DNA of 64,000 bases. Origin: JAAYZX01 sp040770645. GTDB lineage: Bacteria > Actinomycetota > Thermoleophilia > RBG-16-64-13. The stretch spans positions 124,001 to 188,000 of the forward strand of contig JAXGIS010000001.1 in assembly GCA_040770645.1 (NCBI GenBank), written 5' to 3'. Position numbers and translations under genes: made by a program. Position 1 is the first letter of the stretch, and each line of letters begins with the position of its first letter. Under the pieces are notes generated by a model. The model worked only from the letters and a program-made list of their open reading frames with translations, did no database searches and had not been told where the DNA came from. Shown here in pieces: positions 10,455 to 19,539 of this stretch.

Positions 10455-10541
10455 TAAGCGTTTGCACTGGTGACTCCAACGGTAGGTACACAGTGTATCG
10501 GGAAGTGAAGCTCTCCGATAGGGCAATGTGCAAGCGTTGCA
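10455..10541. promoter_or_regulatory. Pair of LacI/cre-like operator sites upstream of hbd
   Basis: Two related sites flank the probable hbd promoter region. At 10529-10541 TGCAAGCGTTGCA has perfect 5-bp arms (TGCAA/TTGCA) around GCG. At 10455-10466 TAAGCGTTTGCA shares the AAGCGTT-GCA core. They resemble LacI/CcpA-family half-site geometry. Regulator and function are inference. Confidence 0.35.
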
Positions 10542-10614
10542 GTTGATAGAGGTGTCTGCGCGGCGATGCCGGAAGTGGTGGGGAGGTCGTACCGGGCGGC
10601 GGCAACTACCTCCT

Positions 10615-11289
10615 TCAGCCCGCAACCCCGGCCGAGGGACAGATGTCAGCGAGGCGGCATTCGCCGCAGCGCGGCTTTTTGGCGGTACAGGTGGCGCGGC
10701 CGTGTTCGATTAGAAGATGAGTGAATTGAAACCAATTCCTGCGCGGCACCACTGCCATCAGAGCCTGTTCGGTCTTCACAGGGTTTTTGGTTGACGCCAG
10801 TCCCAAGCGGTTGGCCAGCCGATGCACATGGGTGTCCACCGCGATGCCGGCGTCGGGATCTTTGGCGTAAGCAGCGGGATATGCGTTCCCCAATATGATG
10901 TTGGCGGTTTTGCGTGCCACGCCGGGCAGGGTCAGCAGCTCACGCATGGAGCCGGGCACTTCGCCTCCGTAATCGGCGAGGATTTTCTGAGCCGTTGCCA
11001 ATATGTGCTTGGTTTTGTTACGGAAGAACCCAGTCGGTCGGATGTCCTGCTCGAACTCAGCAGGATCGGCGGATGCGTAGTCCTCCAACGTTCTGTACTT
11101 CTGAAACAGGGCGGCCGTGACTTGATTGACCATCTTGTCCGTACATTGAGCCGAGAGAATCACCGCCACTGTCAACTCCCAAGGATTGCGGAACTCAAGC
11201 GCTGTAGCGGCTTCAGGGAACTCGGTGCGCAGGCGGCGGATGATCTCGGCCGCCTGCGCACGCAGCGATGGCAACGGCGTTCCGGCCAC
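10615..11289 (-). CDS. nth: Endonuclease III (DNA glycosylase/AP lyase)
   Basis: Base-excision repair enzyme removing oxidised pyrimidines and cutting at abasic sites. Helix-hairpin-helix LPGVARKTANIIL carries the catalytic Lys, and VDTHVHRLANRLGL carries the catalytic Asp. The C-terminal cysteines follow the C-x6-C-x2-C-x5-C spacing of the [4Fe-4S] cluster (CTAKKPRCGECRLADIC). The GTG at 11289 gives 224 residues, the usual size; the open frame extends further but would overlap iorB in another frame. It begins 9 bases after the iorB stop, so it is likely the last gene of the iorA-iorB-nth transcript. No strong SD is visible, which fits translational coupling. Confidence 0.93.
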   Translation of the reverse strand: MAGTPLPSLRAQAAEIIRRLRTEFPEAATALEFRNPWELTVAVILSAQCTDKMVNQVTAALFQKYRTLEDYASADPAEFEQDIRPTGFFRNKTKHILATAQKILADYGGEVPGSMRELLTLPGVARKTANIILGNAYPAAYAKDPDAGIAVDTHVHRLANRLGLASTKNPVKTEQALMAVVPRRNWFQFTHLLIEHGRATCTAKKPRCGECRLADICPSAGVAG

Positions 11290-11297
11290 GGGGGAGC

Positions 11298-11879
11298 TCA
11301 GGCAGCCCGCTCGCGGCCCAAGCGAAAGGCCTTCATGTTGGCTTCCACGGTCTTGGGCGGCACCACCGACGAGATGATTTTCTCCCAAGTGTCATCCTTG
11401 AAAGGCAGACTGCCTGAGACGGCGCCCAGCATGACCATGTTGGCCGCTTTGGCATTGCCGGCTTCCACAGCCAATGCGTTCGCGTCCACACCGACCACGA
11501 TGTCCCAACCCCGGCGGATCTGGTCATGGATGTCAGATGGGTATTCGGCCAGTCCCGCGGATACAGTGCTGGGGTTGACGCGCAGCGTGTTGTAAACCAA
11601 CTTGCCTCCGGGGCGGAGCCAACTGGTATAGCGCAAAGCCTCCAGGGCTTCGAACGACAGCAGCAGATCGGCGCTACCCTGCGAAACCAGCGGAGCCCAC
11701 ACCTTCTCCCCGAAGCGCAGGTGACTGAGCACACTGCCGCCTCGCTGGCTCATGCCGTGAACCTCGCTCTGCTTCACGTCAAATCCGTCGGTCATGGCGG
11801 CCTGACTCAGGACGTAACTGGCCATGATGACGCCCTGGCCGCCGACACCTGTGATGATGATGTTGGTAGTGCGGGTCAT
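11298..11879 (-). CDS. iorB: Indolepyruvate ferredoxin oxidoreductase, beta subunit
   Basis: Gamma-domain (pyruvate/ketoisovalerate-type) subunit that pairs with IorA to oxidatively decarboxylate aryl pyruvates, giving aryl-acetyl-CoA and reduced ferredoxin. The 193-residue protein starts MTRTTNIIITGVGGQGVI; GVGGQG is the family's conserved loop, followed by EVHGMSQRGGSV, also conserved. The ATG at 11879 has GGAGG upstream. It begins 34 bases after iorA, and nth follows 9 bases later. This is normal IorB length with no anomalies. Confidence 0.93.
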   Translation of the reverse strand: MTRTTNIIITGVGGQGVIMASYVLSQAAMTDGFDVKQSEVHGMSQRGGSVLSHLRFGEKVWAPLVSQGSADLLLSFEALEALRYTSWLRPGGKLVYNTLRVNPSTVSAGLAEYPSDIHDQIRRGWDIVVGVDANALAVEAGNAKAANMVMLGAVSGSLPFKDDTWEKIISSVVPPKTVEANMKAFRLGRERAA

Positions 11880-11913
11880 TCTCGTATCCTCCTCCGGCGC
11901 TCGGGATCGAGGC

Positions 11914-13707
11914 TCACGCCGGCGCCGGAACCGGGGCCTTGATGGCATCGAATCGGCACATCTGAGCACACACCCCGCAGCCGTTGCACTGCGTGGCGTC
12001 TATCTCCACCACTTCCCTGCCGTCGGCAGTGGTGGCGAGGCCTAGAGCGATACACGCCACACGGAGGCAGCGCTTGCAATCGGTGCATAGCTCAGCGTCG
12101 ATCACCCAGGGCTCGTGTTTGATTCTGTACTCGAGCACACAAGGGCCTTGAGCGATGATGACGGACGCACCTTCGTCGTTGAGCGCGTCTTTGATAGCCG
12201 TCTCCACGGCCTTGAGATCGTAGGGGTCGACCGTGCGGATGTGCCCCACGCCAAAAGCCTCACACAGTTTCACCAAATCAACCGCCGGTGAGAACTGGCC
12301 CGAGAGGGTCTTGCCCGTGCCGGGATTCTGCTGGCCTCCGGTCATGGCCGTGGTGCGGTTGTCGAGGATGATGGTGACCGTGTTGCTCTGGTTCCATACT
12401 GCATTTAGAAGCGGAGTCATGCCGGAGTGGAAGAAGGTGGAGTCGCCGATGACCGCCACCGGTCGATGCTGGGTCTTGCCTCCCGGTTGAAGTACTTTGG
12501 CCATGCCGTGCGCCATACCGATTCCGGCCCCCATGCACACGCATGAGTGCATAGAGGCGAGAGGTGGGAGCGCTCCCAACGTGTAGCATCCGATGTCGCC
12601 GTTGACGAACACCTTCAGGCGGTTCAATACTGTGAACACACCACGGTGCGAGCAGCCCGGGCACATGGTGGGTGGGCGCAGGGGCAGGTCCGACCGTCCA
12701 GGAGCAGGATCGGTGGTCAGATCGGGGTTGGCGCCCGGCACTCCTCCCCGGGAGAGGGAGGAGGCCACCATACCGGGATCGAGCTCGCCGAGCAGAGACA
12801 ACAGGTTCTTGCCTCCGTCAACGGTGATGCCCATGGCCTTGAGGTGATCCTCGAAGAAGGGATCGAGTTCCTCCACCACGTAGAGCGTCTCAACCTTGTC
12901 ACGGAACTCGCGCAGCAATGCCTCGGGCAGTGGATAGCTCATGCCCAGCTTGAGAAAGCTGGCCTCGGGAAACGCCTCGCGCGCGTACACGTACGACGCA
13001 CCCGACGCCACGATACCGACGCGGGGATCGCCCATCTCGATACGGTTCACGGGTATGACCTCGGAGCGGGCGCCGAGGGCCAGAAGGCGTTTCTCCACCG
13101 CCACATGGCGGCCCTTGGCGAAGTTGGGCAGCATGGTGTACTTGGGCGCGTTCTTCTCAAGGGTGGTTAAAGGATCCAGTGGAGCGCGCTCGAGCAACTC
13201 CACTATGCTCTTCGAGTGAGAGATGCGGGTAGTGGTGCGCAGCATCACCGGCGTGTCGAATTCCTCGGAGAGTTCGAAGGCCAGACGCACGAAGTCCTTG
13301 CACTCCTGGCTGTCGGCAGGTTCCAGTAGTGGGATCTTGGCGAACTTGGCATAGTTGCGGTTATCCTGCTCATTCTGGGAGCTGTGCAGTGCCGGATCGT
13401 CGGCCGAAACCAACACCAAGCCGCCCTTGACCCCAACGTACGAAGCCGTCATGAGCGGGTCGGCGGCGACATTGACACCCACATGCTTCATGGCGCAGAG
13501 GGCACGGGCGCCGGCTATGGCCGCCCCCAGTGCCGTCTCCATGGCCACCTTTTCATTAGGGCACCACTCAGAATATATATCGAGGTAGCCGGCCATGTTC
13601 TCGAGGATCTCGGTGCTGGGAGTGCCCGGGTAGGCGCTGGCAAATCGGGCACCTGCCTCCCAAGCGCCGCGGGCAATGGCCTCGTTGCCTGAAAGGATCT
13701 CTCGCAT
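11914..13707 (-). CDS. iorA: Indolepyruvate ferredoxin oxidoreductase, alpha subunit
   Basis: Large subunit of the anaerobic 2-oxoacid oxidoreductase for aromatic amino-acid catabolism. The 597-residue protein has an N-terminal pyrimidine domain (GTPSTEI, MKHVGVNVAADP), a TPP-binding domain with CPGCSHRG, GDIGCYTLG and GDSTFFHSGM followed by NRTTAMTGGQ, and a C-terminal 2x[4Fe-4S] domain with cysteine clusters CTDCKRCLRVAC and CNGCGVCAQMC. The ATG at 13707 has CTGGAGGAA upstream; the open frame continues 43 codons further without supporting signals. Adjacent iorB completes the enzyme. An oxygen-sensitive ferredoxin enzyme like this points to anaerobic metabolism. Confidence 0.95.
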   Translation of the reverse strand: MREILSGNEAIARGAWEAGARFASAYPGTPSTEILENMAGYLDIYSEWCPNEKVAMETALGAAIAGARALCAMKHVGVNVAADPLMTASYVGVKGGLVLVSADDPALHSSQNEQDNRNYAKFAKIPLLEPADSQECKDFVRLAFELSEEFDTPVMLRTTTRISHSKSIVELLERAPLDPLTTLEKNAPKYTMLPNFAKGRHVAVEKRLLALGARSEVIPVNRIEMGDPRVGIVASGASYVYAREAFPEASFLKLGMSYPLPEALLREFRDKVETLYVVEELDPFFEDHLKAMGITVDGGKNLLSLLGELDPGMVASSLSRGGVPGANPDLTTDPAPGRSDLPLRPPTMCPGCSHRGVFTVLNRLKVFVNGDIGCYTLGALPPLASMHSCVCMGAGIGMAHGMAKVLQPGGKTQHRPVAVIGDSTFFHSGMTPLLNAVWNQSNTVTIILDNRTTAMTGGQQNPGTGKTLSGQFSPAVDLVKLCEAFGVGHIRTVDPYDLKAVETAIKDALNDEGASVIIAQGPCVLEYRIKHEPWVIDAELCTDCKRCLRVACIALGLATTADGREVVEIDATQCNGCGVCAQMCRFDAIKAPVPAPA

Positions 13708-13807
13708 GTCGTTCCTCCAGTTGGAGTGGGAAGGGTGCCGTGCTCTGTCGGCCGAACGCTGTTGCGGCTTGTCTGGGAGAACACACCAGTGCCTGCGAAA
13801 CTGTGCC

Positions 13808-13836
13808 ATTGTATCCGTCTGGGAACTCAGAGGCAA
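13808..13836 (-). promoter_or_regulatory. Putative sigma-70-type promoter for iorAB
   Basis: On the minus strand, TTGCCT (13836-13831) and TACAAT (13813-13808) are separated by 17 bases. The -10 matches the consensus at 5 of 6 positions and the -35 at 4 of 6. A start site near 13801 would leave a leader of about 95 bases before iorA. Confidence 0.45.
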
Positions 13837-13956
13837 TTACAAGTGGTGGCGGGCCGTGGGGCGAGTGCCGCACTTGGCGAGTCTCGGCCGCGTGATGTCA
13901 GTTTGACTATGGGGGCGTTGTCAGCCTGGGCCCGAGGGCCAGCCTGGATTCGCCGA

Positions 13957-14925
13957 TCAGCCCGGGCCCGCCGATCGTGGCTTCGTAGACAGTCTCCGGC
14001 GGGGGCGGGTGCGCCCTGTGGTGACTAAAACCACTGCTCCCAAGATTACGGCTGCGGCAAGCAGCATGCGCACGGAGAAAACCTCCCCGGCCAGTAACCA
14101 TCCGAGGAATACGGCCACCACCGGATTCACGTAGGCGTACGTGGCCACACGTGAAGGCGGGCAGACGCTGAGCAGCCACACGTAAGTGGTCAACGCGATC
14201 AAGGAACCGAACACTATGAGATAGGCGAGCGATAGGACCGAACGGAGGGAGACCGAACCTGCGGCCACATGCGCCCACTCGCCACGAGCGGTACCCGCGA
14301 TGAGGAGCAGGACTCCGCCCGCGAGCATCTCCATGGCTGTGGCCAACAGGTGCGAGGGCGGCAAAGACGCCGTACGAGTGTAGAGCGAACCGATAGCCCA
14401 GGCAAAAGTGGCCAGAATCACGGCGAGTACACCCCAGGTGTCTACCGATCCCGCTCCGCTTTGCCAAGGGGCTACCAACAGCACCACGCCTCCGAACCCA
14501 GCGATGAGACCGACAATCATGCGTAGATCGGGTCTGTCGCCGCGGGGCCTGATCCAGTTGAGCAGTGTGATCCATATAGGCATGGTGGCGACAAGTACCG
14601 CCGCCAGGCCAGACGAGATGCGCTGCTCGGCCCAAGCCACCCCACCTTGGCCGACCAGCATGAGACAGGCGCCGATGATGAGGGCTGATCGCCAGTGGAT
14701 TAGTCGAGGTCGCGGTGTGCCTCGGAATCGCATCAAGGCGTAGAGAGCGATTCCACCGATCAAGAAGCGCCCAGCCCCCATGAGGAACGGGGGCAGCGTC
14801 TCCACCGCGAAGCGGATGGCCAGATACGTGGTTCCCCATATGATGTAAAGGGTGCCAAAACTGAGAATGAGGCGCCATTGGGGAGGCGCCTCCGGCCTGG
14901 GGTCACGAGTAGGACGGTTGGGCAT
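13957..14925 (-). CDS. EamA/DMT-family transporter
   Basis: Ten-helix drug/metabolite-type permease of the YedA/RhaT-like EamA family, probably exporting an amino acid or metabolite. The 322-residue protein contains two EamA repeats; the first begins LYIIWGTTYLAIRFAVETLPP and the second carries FAWAIGSLYTR and the signature VNPVVAVFLGWLLAGE. The ATG at 14925 (MPNRPTRD) is preferred to the TTG six bases upstream. It is convergent with nothing and lies 250 bases upstream of iorA on the same strand. The substrate cannot be read. Confidence 0.88.
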   Translation of the reverse strand: MPNRPTRDPRPEAPPQWRLILSFGTLYIIWGTTYLAIRFAVETLPPFLMGAGRFLIGGIALYALMRFRGTPRPRLIHWRSALIIGACLMLVGQGGVAWAEQRISSGLAAVLVATMPIWITLLNWIRPRGDRPDLRMIVGLIAGFGGVVLLVAPWQSGAGSVDTWGVLAVILATFAWAIGSLYTRTASLPPSHLLATAMEMLAGGVLLLIAGTARGEWAHVAAGSVSLRSVLSLAYLIVFGSLIALTTYVWLLSVCPPSRVATYAYVNPVVAVFLGWLLAGEVFSVRMLLAAAVILGAVVLVTTGRTRPRRRLSTKPRSAGPG

Positions 14926-14931
14926 TATCAA

Positions 14932-15238
14932 CCTACGCTACCATCGGGTCCGAATGTGGTCAACACAGCAGACCACTGATGGGGTGGTAGACACGCGAGA
15001 CCATGTGCGCTTGCGATCCCCGCCTCGGCTCACTTGGTGCCCGCGGGCATAATGCCTGCCTCTGAAGCTGCGTTGGCTCTATTATGTAAGTGGGCGAGGG
15101 TTGGATATCCGGGGTTATGATGCTGACCGAGGCGAACCGGTAGCCTGTGCATGTGTAGTTTCTGCGCGTTTAGGTAATTTGAGAGTGGCAGGCTGGTCGG
15201 CAAGGGCACGGGCGGATGGGTTGGCGGCTCTCTACAGT
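14932..15238. other. Intergenic region between divergent genes
   Basis: About 300 bases between the EamA gene (minus) and the CHRD gene (plus). An open frame from 15101 runs into the CHRD gene but looks unlike protein and lacks an SD. A TATGAT-like -10 sits near 15117 without a convincing -35. I see nothing else here. Confidence 0.4.
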
Positions 15239-15250
15239 GGAGGCGGGCGT

Positions 15251-15847
15251 ATGGCCTACGAATCACCCTCTAACCAGGTAATTCGTGAACAGGCGCGTCG
15301 CCTACGGGCGCGGCAGATACGTAGACGGCGATTGACGCTGTTGGCCGTGGTGTTGGCCGTGGTCGTTTTGGTGGTGGTGATTGCCACGCGTCCGGGGCCG
15401 CAGACTACTCCCCCCTCCGGACCAGCCGGTGGTCAGACCACCGTGGCCTCGAGGATGTACACGGCATCGTTGACCGGGGATCAGAACGTACCAGCGGTGC
15501 AGACGGCCTCCACGGGCAGTTTGACGCTGCGGGTCGGCCCCGATGGAACCAAGCTGGACTTCGTGCTCAAGGTCGATGGTCTGACCAATACGTCCATTGC
15601 ACGCATTTTCGATGGCGGCCCGGGGGAAATCGGGCAGCCGGTTCTGGTTCTGTATGACGGGCCGGTGATTTCCGGCCCTCTGGTGGGGACGGTGGCCGAA
15701 GGCACGGTTGACGCCGCCGATCTCACGGGGGGTTTGGCCGGAAAGGGCATTGCCGATCTCCTCTCCCTGATCGAATCGGGCTCGGCTTATGTCAGTGTAG
15801 GAAATAGTTCATACCCAGACGGGGCCATACGCGGCCAGATCAAGTAA
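15251..15847 (+). CDS. Membrane-anchored CHRD-domain protein
   Basis: The 198-residue protein has a short basic cytoplasmic segment (to about residue 28), one membrane helix (LTLLAVVLAVVVLVVVIA) and an extracytoplasmic CHRD (chordin-type) domain. That domain starts at YTASLTGDQNVPAV, continues through GSLTLRVGPDGTKLDFVLKV and ends YPDGAIRGQIK, the usual CHRD beginning and end. Bacterial CHRD proteins have no firmly assigned activity. The ATG at 15251 is chosen for GGAGG at 15239-15243; the frame is open 50 codons further upstream. ubiX follows 4 bases after the stop. Confidence 0.82.
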   Translation: MAYESPSNQVIREQARRLRARQIRRRRLTLLAVVLAVVVLVVVIATRPGPQTTPPSGPAGGQTTVASRMYTASLTGDQNVPAVQTASTGSLTLRVGPDGTKLDFVLKVDGLTNTSIARIFDGGPGEIGQPVLVLYDGPVISGPLVGTVAEGTVDAADLTGGLAGKGIADLLSLIESGSAYVSVGNSSYPDGAIRGQIK

Positions 15848-15851
15848 AATT

Positions 15852-16454
15852 ATGAGCTTGAGCGGGCCTGAACCAACTGACGGCGCTGTGCCGTTGCTCG
15901 TGGGTATGTCGGGTGCCTCCGGCTCTATCTATGGTCTCAGGTTGATGCAGGCGCTCCACCGGCTCAAGGTGAATGCGCACATGATCGTGACGGCCGCCGC
16001 CCACCGGGTCGCGGAGCTTGAACTGCCGGGGGCGATGGAACAGGCGCAGTCACTTGCAGGCATTGTCTATGCGGATGCGGATATCGCAGCTCCGCCTGCG
16101 TCCGGGACTTTCGCGTGCGCGGGCATGGTGATCGTGCCCTGCTCCATCAAAACGCTCTCCGCGGTGGCGAACTCCTACGCGGAGGGGCTGCTGGCAAGAG
16201 CGGCGGACTGCATCTTGAAGGAACGCCGGCGTCTCGTGTTGGTGGTGCGGGAAACACCGCTGCATGCGGGTCATCTTCGCCTTATGTCGGCGGCTACGGA
16301 GATGGGGGCGGTCATCCTGCCCCCGGTACCGGGATTCTACGCATACCCGCAGTCGATCGAGGAAATCGTTGATCATACGGTGGGCAAAATCCTCGATCAG
16401 TTCGATATCTCTCACGATTTGTATCGGCCGTGGGCGGGTGCTGACGGCGGATGA
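15852..16454 (+). CDS. ubiX: UbiX-family flavin prenyltransferase
   Basis: Makes prenylated FMN, the cofactor of UbiD decarboxylases, from FMN and dimethylallyl phosphate. The 200-residue protein has the FMN-binding VGMSGASGSIYGLRL near residue 17, VIVPCSIKTLSAVAN, and the RETPLHAGHLRLM segment, all characteristic of UbiX/Pad1. No ubiD decarboxylase gene is in this window, so the partner must lie elsewhere. The ATG is only 4 bases after the CHRD stop and lacks an SD, suggesting coupling. Length is normal. Confidence 0.92.
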   Translation: MSLSGPEPTDGAVPLLVGMSGASGSIYGLRLMQALHRLKVNAHMIVTAAAHRVAELELPGAMEQAQSLAGIVYADADIAAPPASGTFACAGMVIVPCSIKTLSAVANSYAEGLLARAADCILKERRRLVLVVRETPLHAGHLRLMSAATEMGAVILPPVPGFYAYPQSIEEIVDHTVGKILDQFDISHDLYRPWAGADGG

Positions 16455-16494
16455 CACCGTCGGGGGCTGGCAGTGTCGAGGGCGTGGGGGCCCC

Positions 16495-17022
16495 ATGAAC
16501 ACCGATGCTGTGCTTGACAGTGTGGAGGGGTACCTGCTCTCCCACCACCTGATGGTTTTGGGCACCTTCGGCCCTCTGGGCGAAGGTGATTGCCCGTGGC
16601 CGCACGTGGCGTCGGTTTTCTATGCGGTACGGCATGGAGTTGTGCGGGAGGAGCCTGGTTGTCCACGTAGCAATCTAGAGCTGGTGTTTGCAGGGAAAGT
16701 GGGTAGCCGACACGGCCTACATGTCGCGGCCGGGGGCACGGAGGGCGTACCTGCTGCCGCTACTGTGACGGAGCACTATTCCAACTGGCGTGACATCAAG
16801 GGTGTACAGCTCTGGGGCAGAGCTTTCAAGCAGGAGGGCAACGCACGCGCCGCTGCTCTCGCTGTATACCTCACGCGCTTCCCTTTTGCGCGCGACTTGA
16901 TCCGTGATGCCGCCAAGCACGGTCTACCGCGGGAGATAGGTCTCTTCACGTTTCGCCCGTACCGAGCGGCCTTCACTGACAATTCCACGGGTGTCTTCGG
17001 TCGGGTGGAGACATCCATGTGA
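16495..17022 (+). CDS. Flavin split-barrel (PPOX-like) protein
   Basis: A 175-residue protein resembling the pyridoxamine-phosphate-oxidase-like split barrel: the N-terminal helix and first strands (LLSHHLMVLGTFG, WPHVASVFYAV) and the later KGVQLWGRAF strand are typical. Such proteins bind FMN, F420 or heme; the exact ligand is not evident. The ATG at 16495 is chosen because the beta barrel begins about 20 residues later; upstream sequence overlaps ubiX. It sits 40 bases downstream of ubiX, so shared transcription is likely. Confidence 0.6.
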   Translation: MNTDAVLDSVEGYLLSHHLMVLGTFGPLGEGDCPWPHVASVFYAVRHGVVREEPGCPRSNLELVFAGKVGSRHGLHVAAGGTEGVPAAATVTEHYSNWRDIKGVQLWGRAFKQEGNARAAALAVYLTRFPFARDLIRDAAKHGLPREIGLFTFRPYRAAFTDNSTGVFGRVETSM

Positions 17023-17136
17023 CTGTAGTCGCGGGAGAGGGGCTCGTCTCAGTGGCATGATGCCGACCACTTGTTTCTGAGACACGCGGGCGCCGTTCGG
17101 ACGCCTATACTTGATGGGGTTGTACGGGAGGTTCTC

Positions 17137-18900
17137 GTGAGGGAGGAGTTCCGGGACTCATCGGCAGATGGGAGGAGGGCCGATCTGGAGGGTCGCACCG
17201 GCGTGCCACCACGTCGACAGTCTCGTAGGATAGAGACTCGACGGCGTGCCGCGCGCGTATCGCTCATTCGCGCGGTGGGGGTCTTGGTGTTTTTGGCAGT
17301 TGTAATGACCGCTCTGGCCGTTACCCTGAGCCGGGGTGGTGTTGGAGGAGTTGCGACCTCATCTACGACCGGCGCTACATCGGAGCGGGTGGCCGGAGAA
17401 GGCAGGGATGCACTCGAACCATATGCAGCCCCCGCTACCTCTCGGGGCAGCCCCGCGACTTCGTTGAGTACGATTGTTACCCAGAAGACGACCACCACGA
17501 GTGGTATCGAGCCTGGTGACGTGCGTGTCCCCGGCACCCACTACGGCCCCATCAACACCGAGTTCGCGGGGGTCACCATGTTCCGGGGAAACGGCTCGCG
17601 CACGTATTACGGCGAGGGACCGGTTCCCACCAATCCCACGGTGTTGTGGAAATTTGGTCCCATGGAGGGTGCGTCTACCTATCATGGGCAGCCCTTCACA
17701 TGGACCGGCACCGGTTGGACGGGTCAGCCGGCCGTGATCGAACGTCCGGACGGCACCACCTGGGTCATATTCGGTTCTTATGACAAATACATACACTTCC
17801 TGGATGCCGAGACAGGGAAGAAGGTGTACCCGAGCTTCAAAGGAGGCAATATATTCAAAGGTTCCGTCACGGTTGACCCCGATGGTTATCCTCTCGTGTT
17901 CATGGGTTGTCGGGACAACGAGTGGAAAGTCATCGCCATCGATCGGGAGGAGCCGGTGCAACTGTGGCACATGCACGCGGCCGACGTGCAGATCGTGTGG
18001 AACGACGATTGGGATGGTAACGTTGTAATCCGCAACGACTATGCGTTCGTGCCGGGCGAGAACAGCCACTTCTTCATCGTGAAGCTCAATCGGGGCTACG
18101 ACGCCGAGGGGAAGGTCACCGTCAGCCCACGGATAGTGCTGGATTTCCCGAGCTGGACCGACGCTCTGTTTGAAGCCATAGGAGACCAGGAGACCTCTAT
18201 CGAGAACTCACCCGCGTTGGTGGGCGATCGTGTCTATTTCGCCAACTCGGGCGGACTCATCCACGGACTGGATGTGAGCGCCACGCTGCGCGAACTGGAA
18301 CCAGGTGAGGACCCACCCCAGGGCAGGGACGCGTTCCCCGTGGTCTTTCGCTGGTGGGACGGCGATGATACTGACGCCAGCATCGTGGTGGATGACGAGG
18401 GATTCTTGTACGTGGGGGTTGAATTGCAGCGCTTCCTGCCGCGTGCGAAAGAAGTGGGCCAAATTATCAAGGTGGACCCCACCAAGAACGCAGCGGGTGA
18501 TAACCCTCTTGTCTGGTCGGTCGAGGTGACCAAACTGGCTGAGGAGGGTCTCTCAGGAGTCTGGGCCACACCGTGCCTCTACCGAGATATGGTGTACGTG
18601 CCCACGCATTCGGGGGCGTTGCTGGGAATCGACCGTTTCACGGGCAACATCCGTTGGCGCAAGCCGTTCACCACTCACGCTTGGAGCAGCGCAGTGGTGG
18701 TGGACGGTGTTCTCATCGTGGCGGATAATCTCGGAGTGATTCACGCGTACGACGTAACGGACACCAAGGTCGACCCGGCGGAGGTCTGGGCCATTCGAAT
18801 CCCTACGGGCGGCGCCTTCGAATCTACGCCTGTTGTGTGGAAGGGCCGCATCTACGTGGGTTGCCGCGACGGGTTCTTCTATTGCCTGGGAGATGAGTGA
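17137..18900 (+). CDS. Membrane-anchored PQQ-type beta-propeller protein
   Basis: About 587 residues: a basic cytoplasmic N-terminus, one membrane helix (ALIRAVG-VLVFLAVVMTALAV region, about residues 42-62), a Thr/Ser-rich linker, then an extracytoplasmic propeller. Blades carry PQQ/Kelch-like repeats such as WVIFGSYDKYIHFLDAETGK, LIHGLDVSA, GALLGIDRFTGNIRWRKPF and GFFYCLGD. No PQQ ligands or dehydrogenase residues are evident, so this is more likely a binding or assembly protein than an alcohol dehydrogenase. The GTG at 17137 is chosen for ACGGGAGG just upstream; the TTG at 17071 has no SD. Confidence 0.78.
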   Translation: MREEFRDSSADGRRADLEGRTGVPPRRQSRRIETRRRAARVSLIRAVGVLVFLAVVMTALAVTLSRGGVGGVATSSTTGATSERVAGEGRDALEPYAAPATSRGSPATSLSTIVTQKTTTTSGIEPGDVRVPGTHYGPINTEFAGVTMFRGNGSRTYYGEGPVPTNPTVLWKFGPMEGASTYHGQPFTWTGTGWTGQPAVIERPDGTTWVIFGSYDKYIHFLDAETGKKVYPSFKGGNIFKGSVTVDPDGYPLVFMGCRDNEWKVIAIDREEPVQLWHMHAADVQIVWNDDWDGNVVIRNDYAFVPGENSHFFIVKLNRGYDAEGKVTVSPRIVLDFPSWTDALFEAIGDQETSIENSPALVGDRVYFANSGGLIHGLDVSATLRELEPGEDPPQGRDAFPVVFRWWDGDDTDASIVVDDEGFLYVGVELQRFLPRAKEVGQIIKVDPTKNAAGDNPLVWSVEVTKLAEEGLSGVWATPCLYRDMVYVPTHSGALLGIDRFTGNIRWRKPFTTHAWSSAVVVDGVLIVADNLGVIHAYDVTDTKVDPAEVWAIRIPTGGAFESTPVVWKGRIYVGCRDGFFYCLGDE

Positions 18901-19059
18901 CCGCATGGTCGTGCTGCCCGACTCGTGGCCTGTGCTCAGGGGGACGCCGCCGGCGAATTCGAAGCCCTACTGCCGGCCGGGTGGTTTCCCGCCTCTTCAC
19001 GCGACCGCGGGAGACCGGCTGGTTCTCCACGCCACCATCAGTTCTGGAGTTGTTTGCTC

Positions 19060-19539
19060 ATGATGCGCATTATTCGCTGTGAGGTGAACGCCGACGCAGT
19101 CGAGATCGGGGTCAGGGATAACGAGACGCTGCTGGAAATGCTGCGTGATCGCTTGGGGTTGACCGGTACCAAGCGGGGGTGTGATTTGGGTGCCTGTGGT
19201 GCCTGCACCGTCCTTCTCGATGGACGCGCGGTGTTCTCCTGTCTGCTACCTGCGGCCATGGCCGAAGGTTGTCGAGTGACTACCATTGAAGGTTTGAGCT
19301 TAGGAAGCGAGTTGCATCCGCTACAGCGCGCTTTCCACGAAGCGGGAGCCGTTCAGTGTGGTTTCTGTACTCCGGGCATGATCCTCTCCGCAAAGTCGCT
19401 CCTCGATCGTGTGCCGGATCCTTCACCCAACGACATCCGTAACGCGCTGGCCGGAAACCTGTGCAGATGCACCGGTTACGCCAAGATCGTGGAGGCGGTT
19501 AAGCTGGCTGCAGGGTGGATGAGAGAGGAGGGGGTGTGA
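19060..19539 (+). CDS. Molybdenum hydroxylase, 2Fe-2S subunit
   Basis: Small iron-sulfur subunit (CoxS/HcrC type) of a three-subunit xanthine-oxidase-family enzyme. The 159-residue protein has a plant-ferredoxin domain with GCDLGACGACTVLLDG and a second [2Fe-2S] helical domain with CGFCTPGM and NLCRCTGYAKI. The ATG at 19060 is chosen because the ferredoxin fold starts immediately; an ATG at 19063 is equivalent. The stop overlaps the start of the large subunit (GTGA), indicating tight coupling. Intact, with normal length. Confidence 0.93.
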   Translation: MMRIIRCEVNADAVEIGVRDNETLLEMLRDRLGLTGTKRGCDLGACGACTVLLDGRAVFSCLLPAAMAEGCRVTTIEGLSLGSELHPLQRAFHEAGAVQCGFCTPGMILSAKSLLDRVPDPSPNDIRNALAGNLCRCTGYAKIVEAVKLAAGWMREEGV

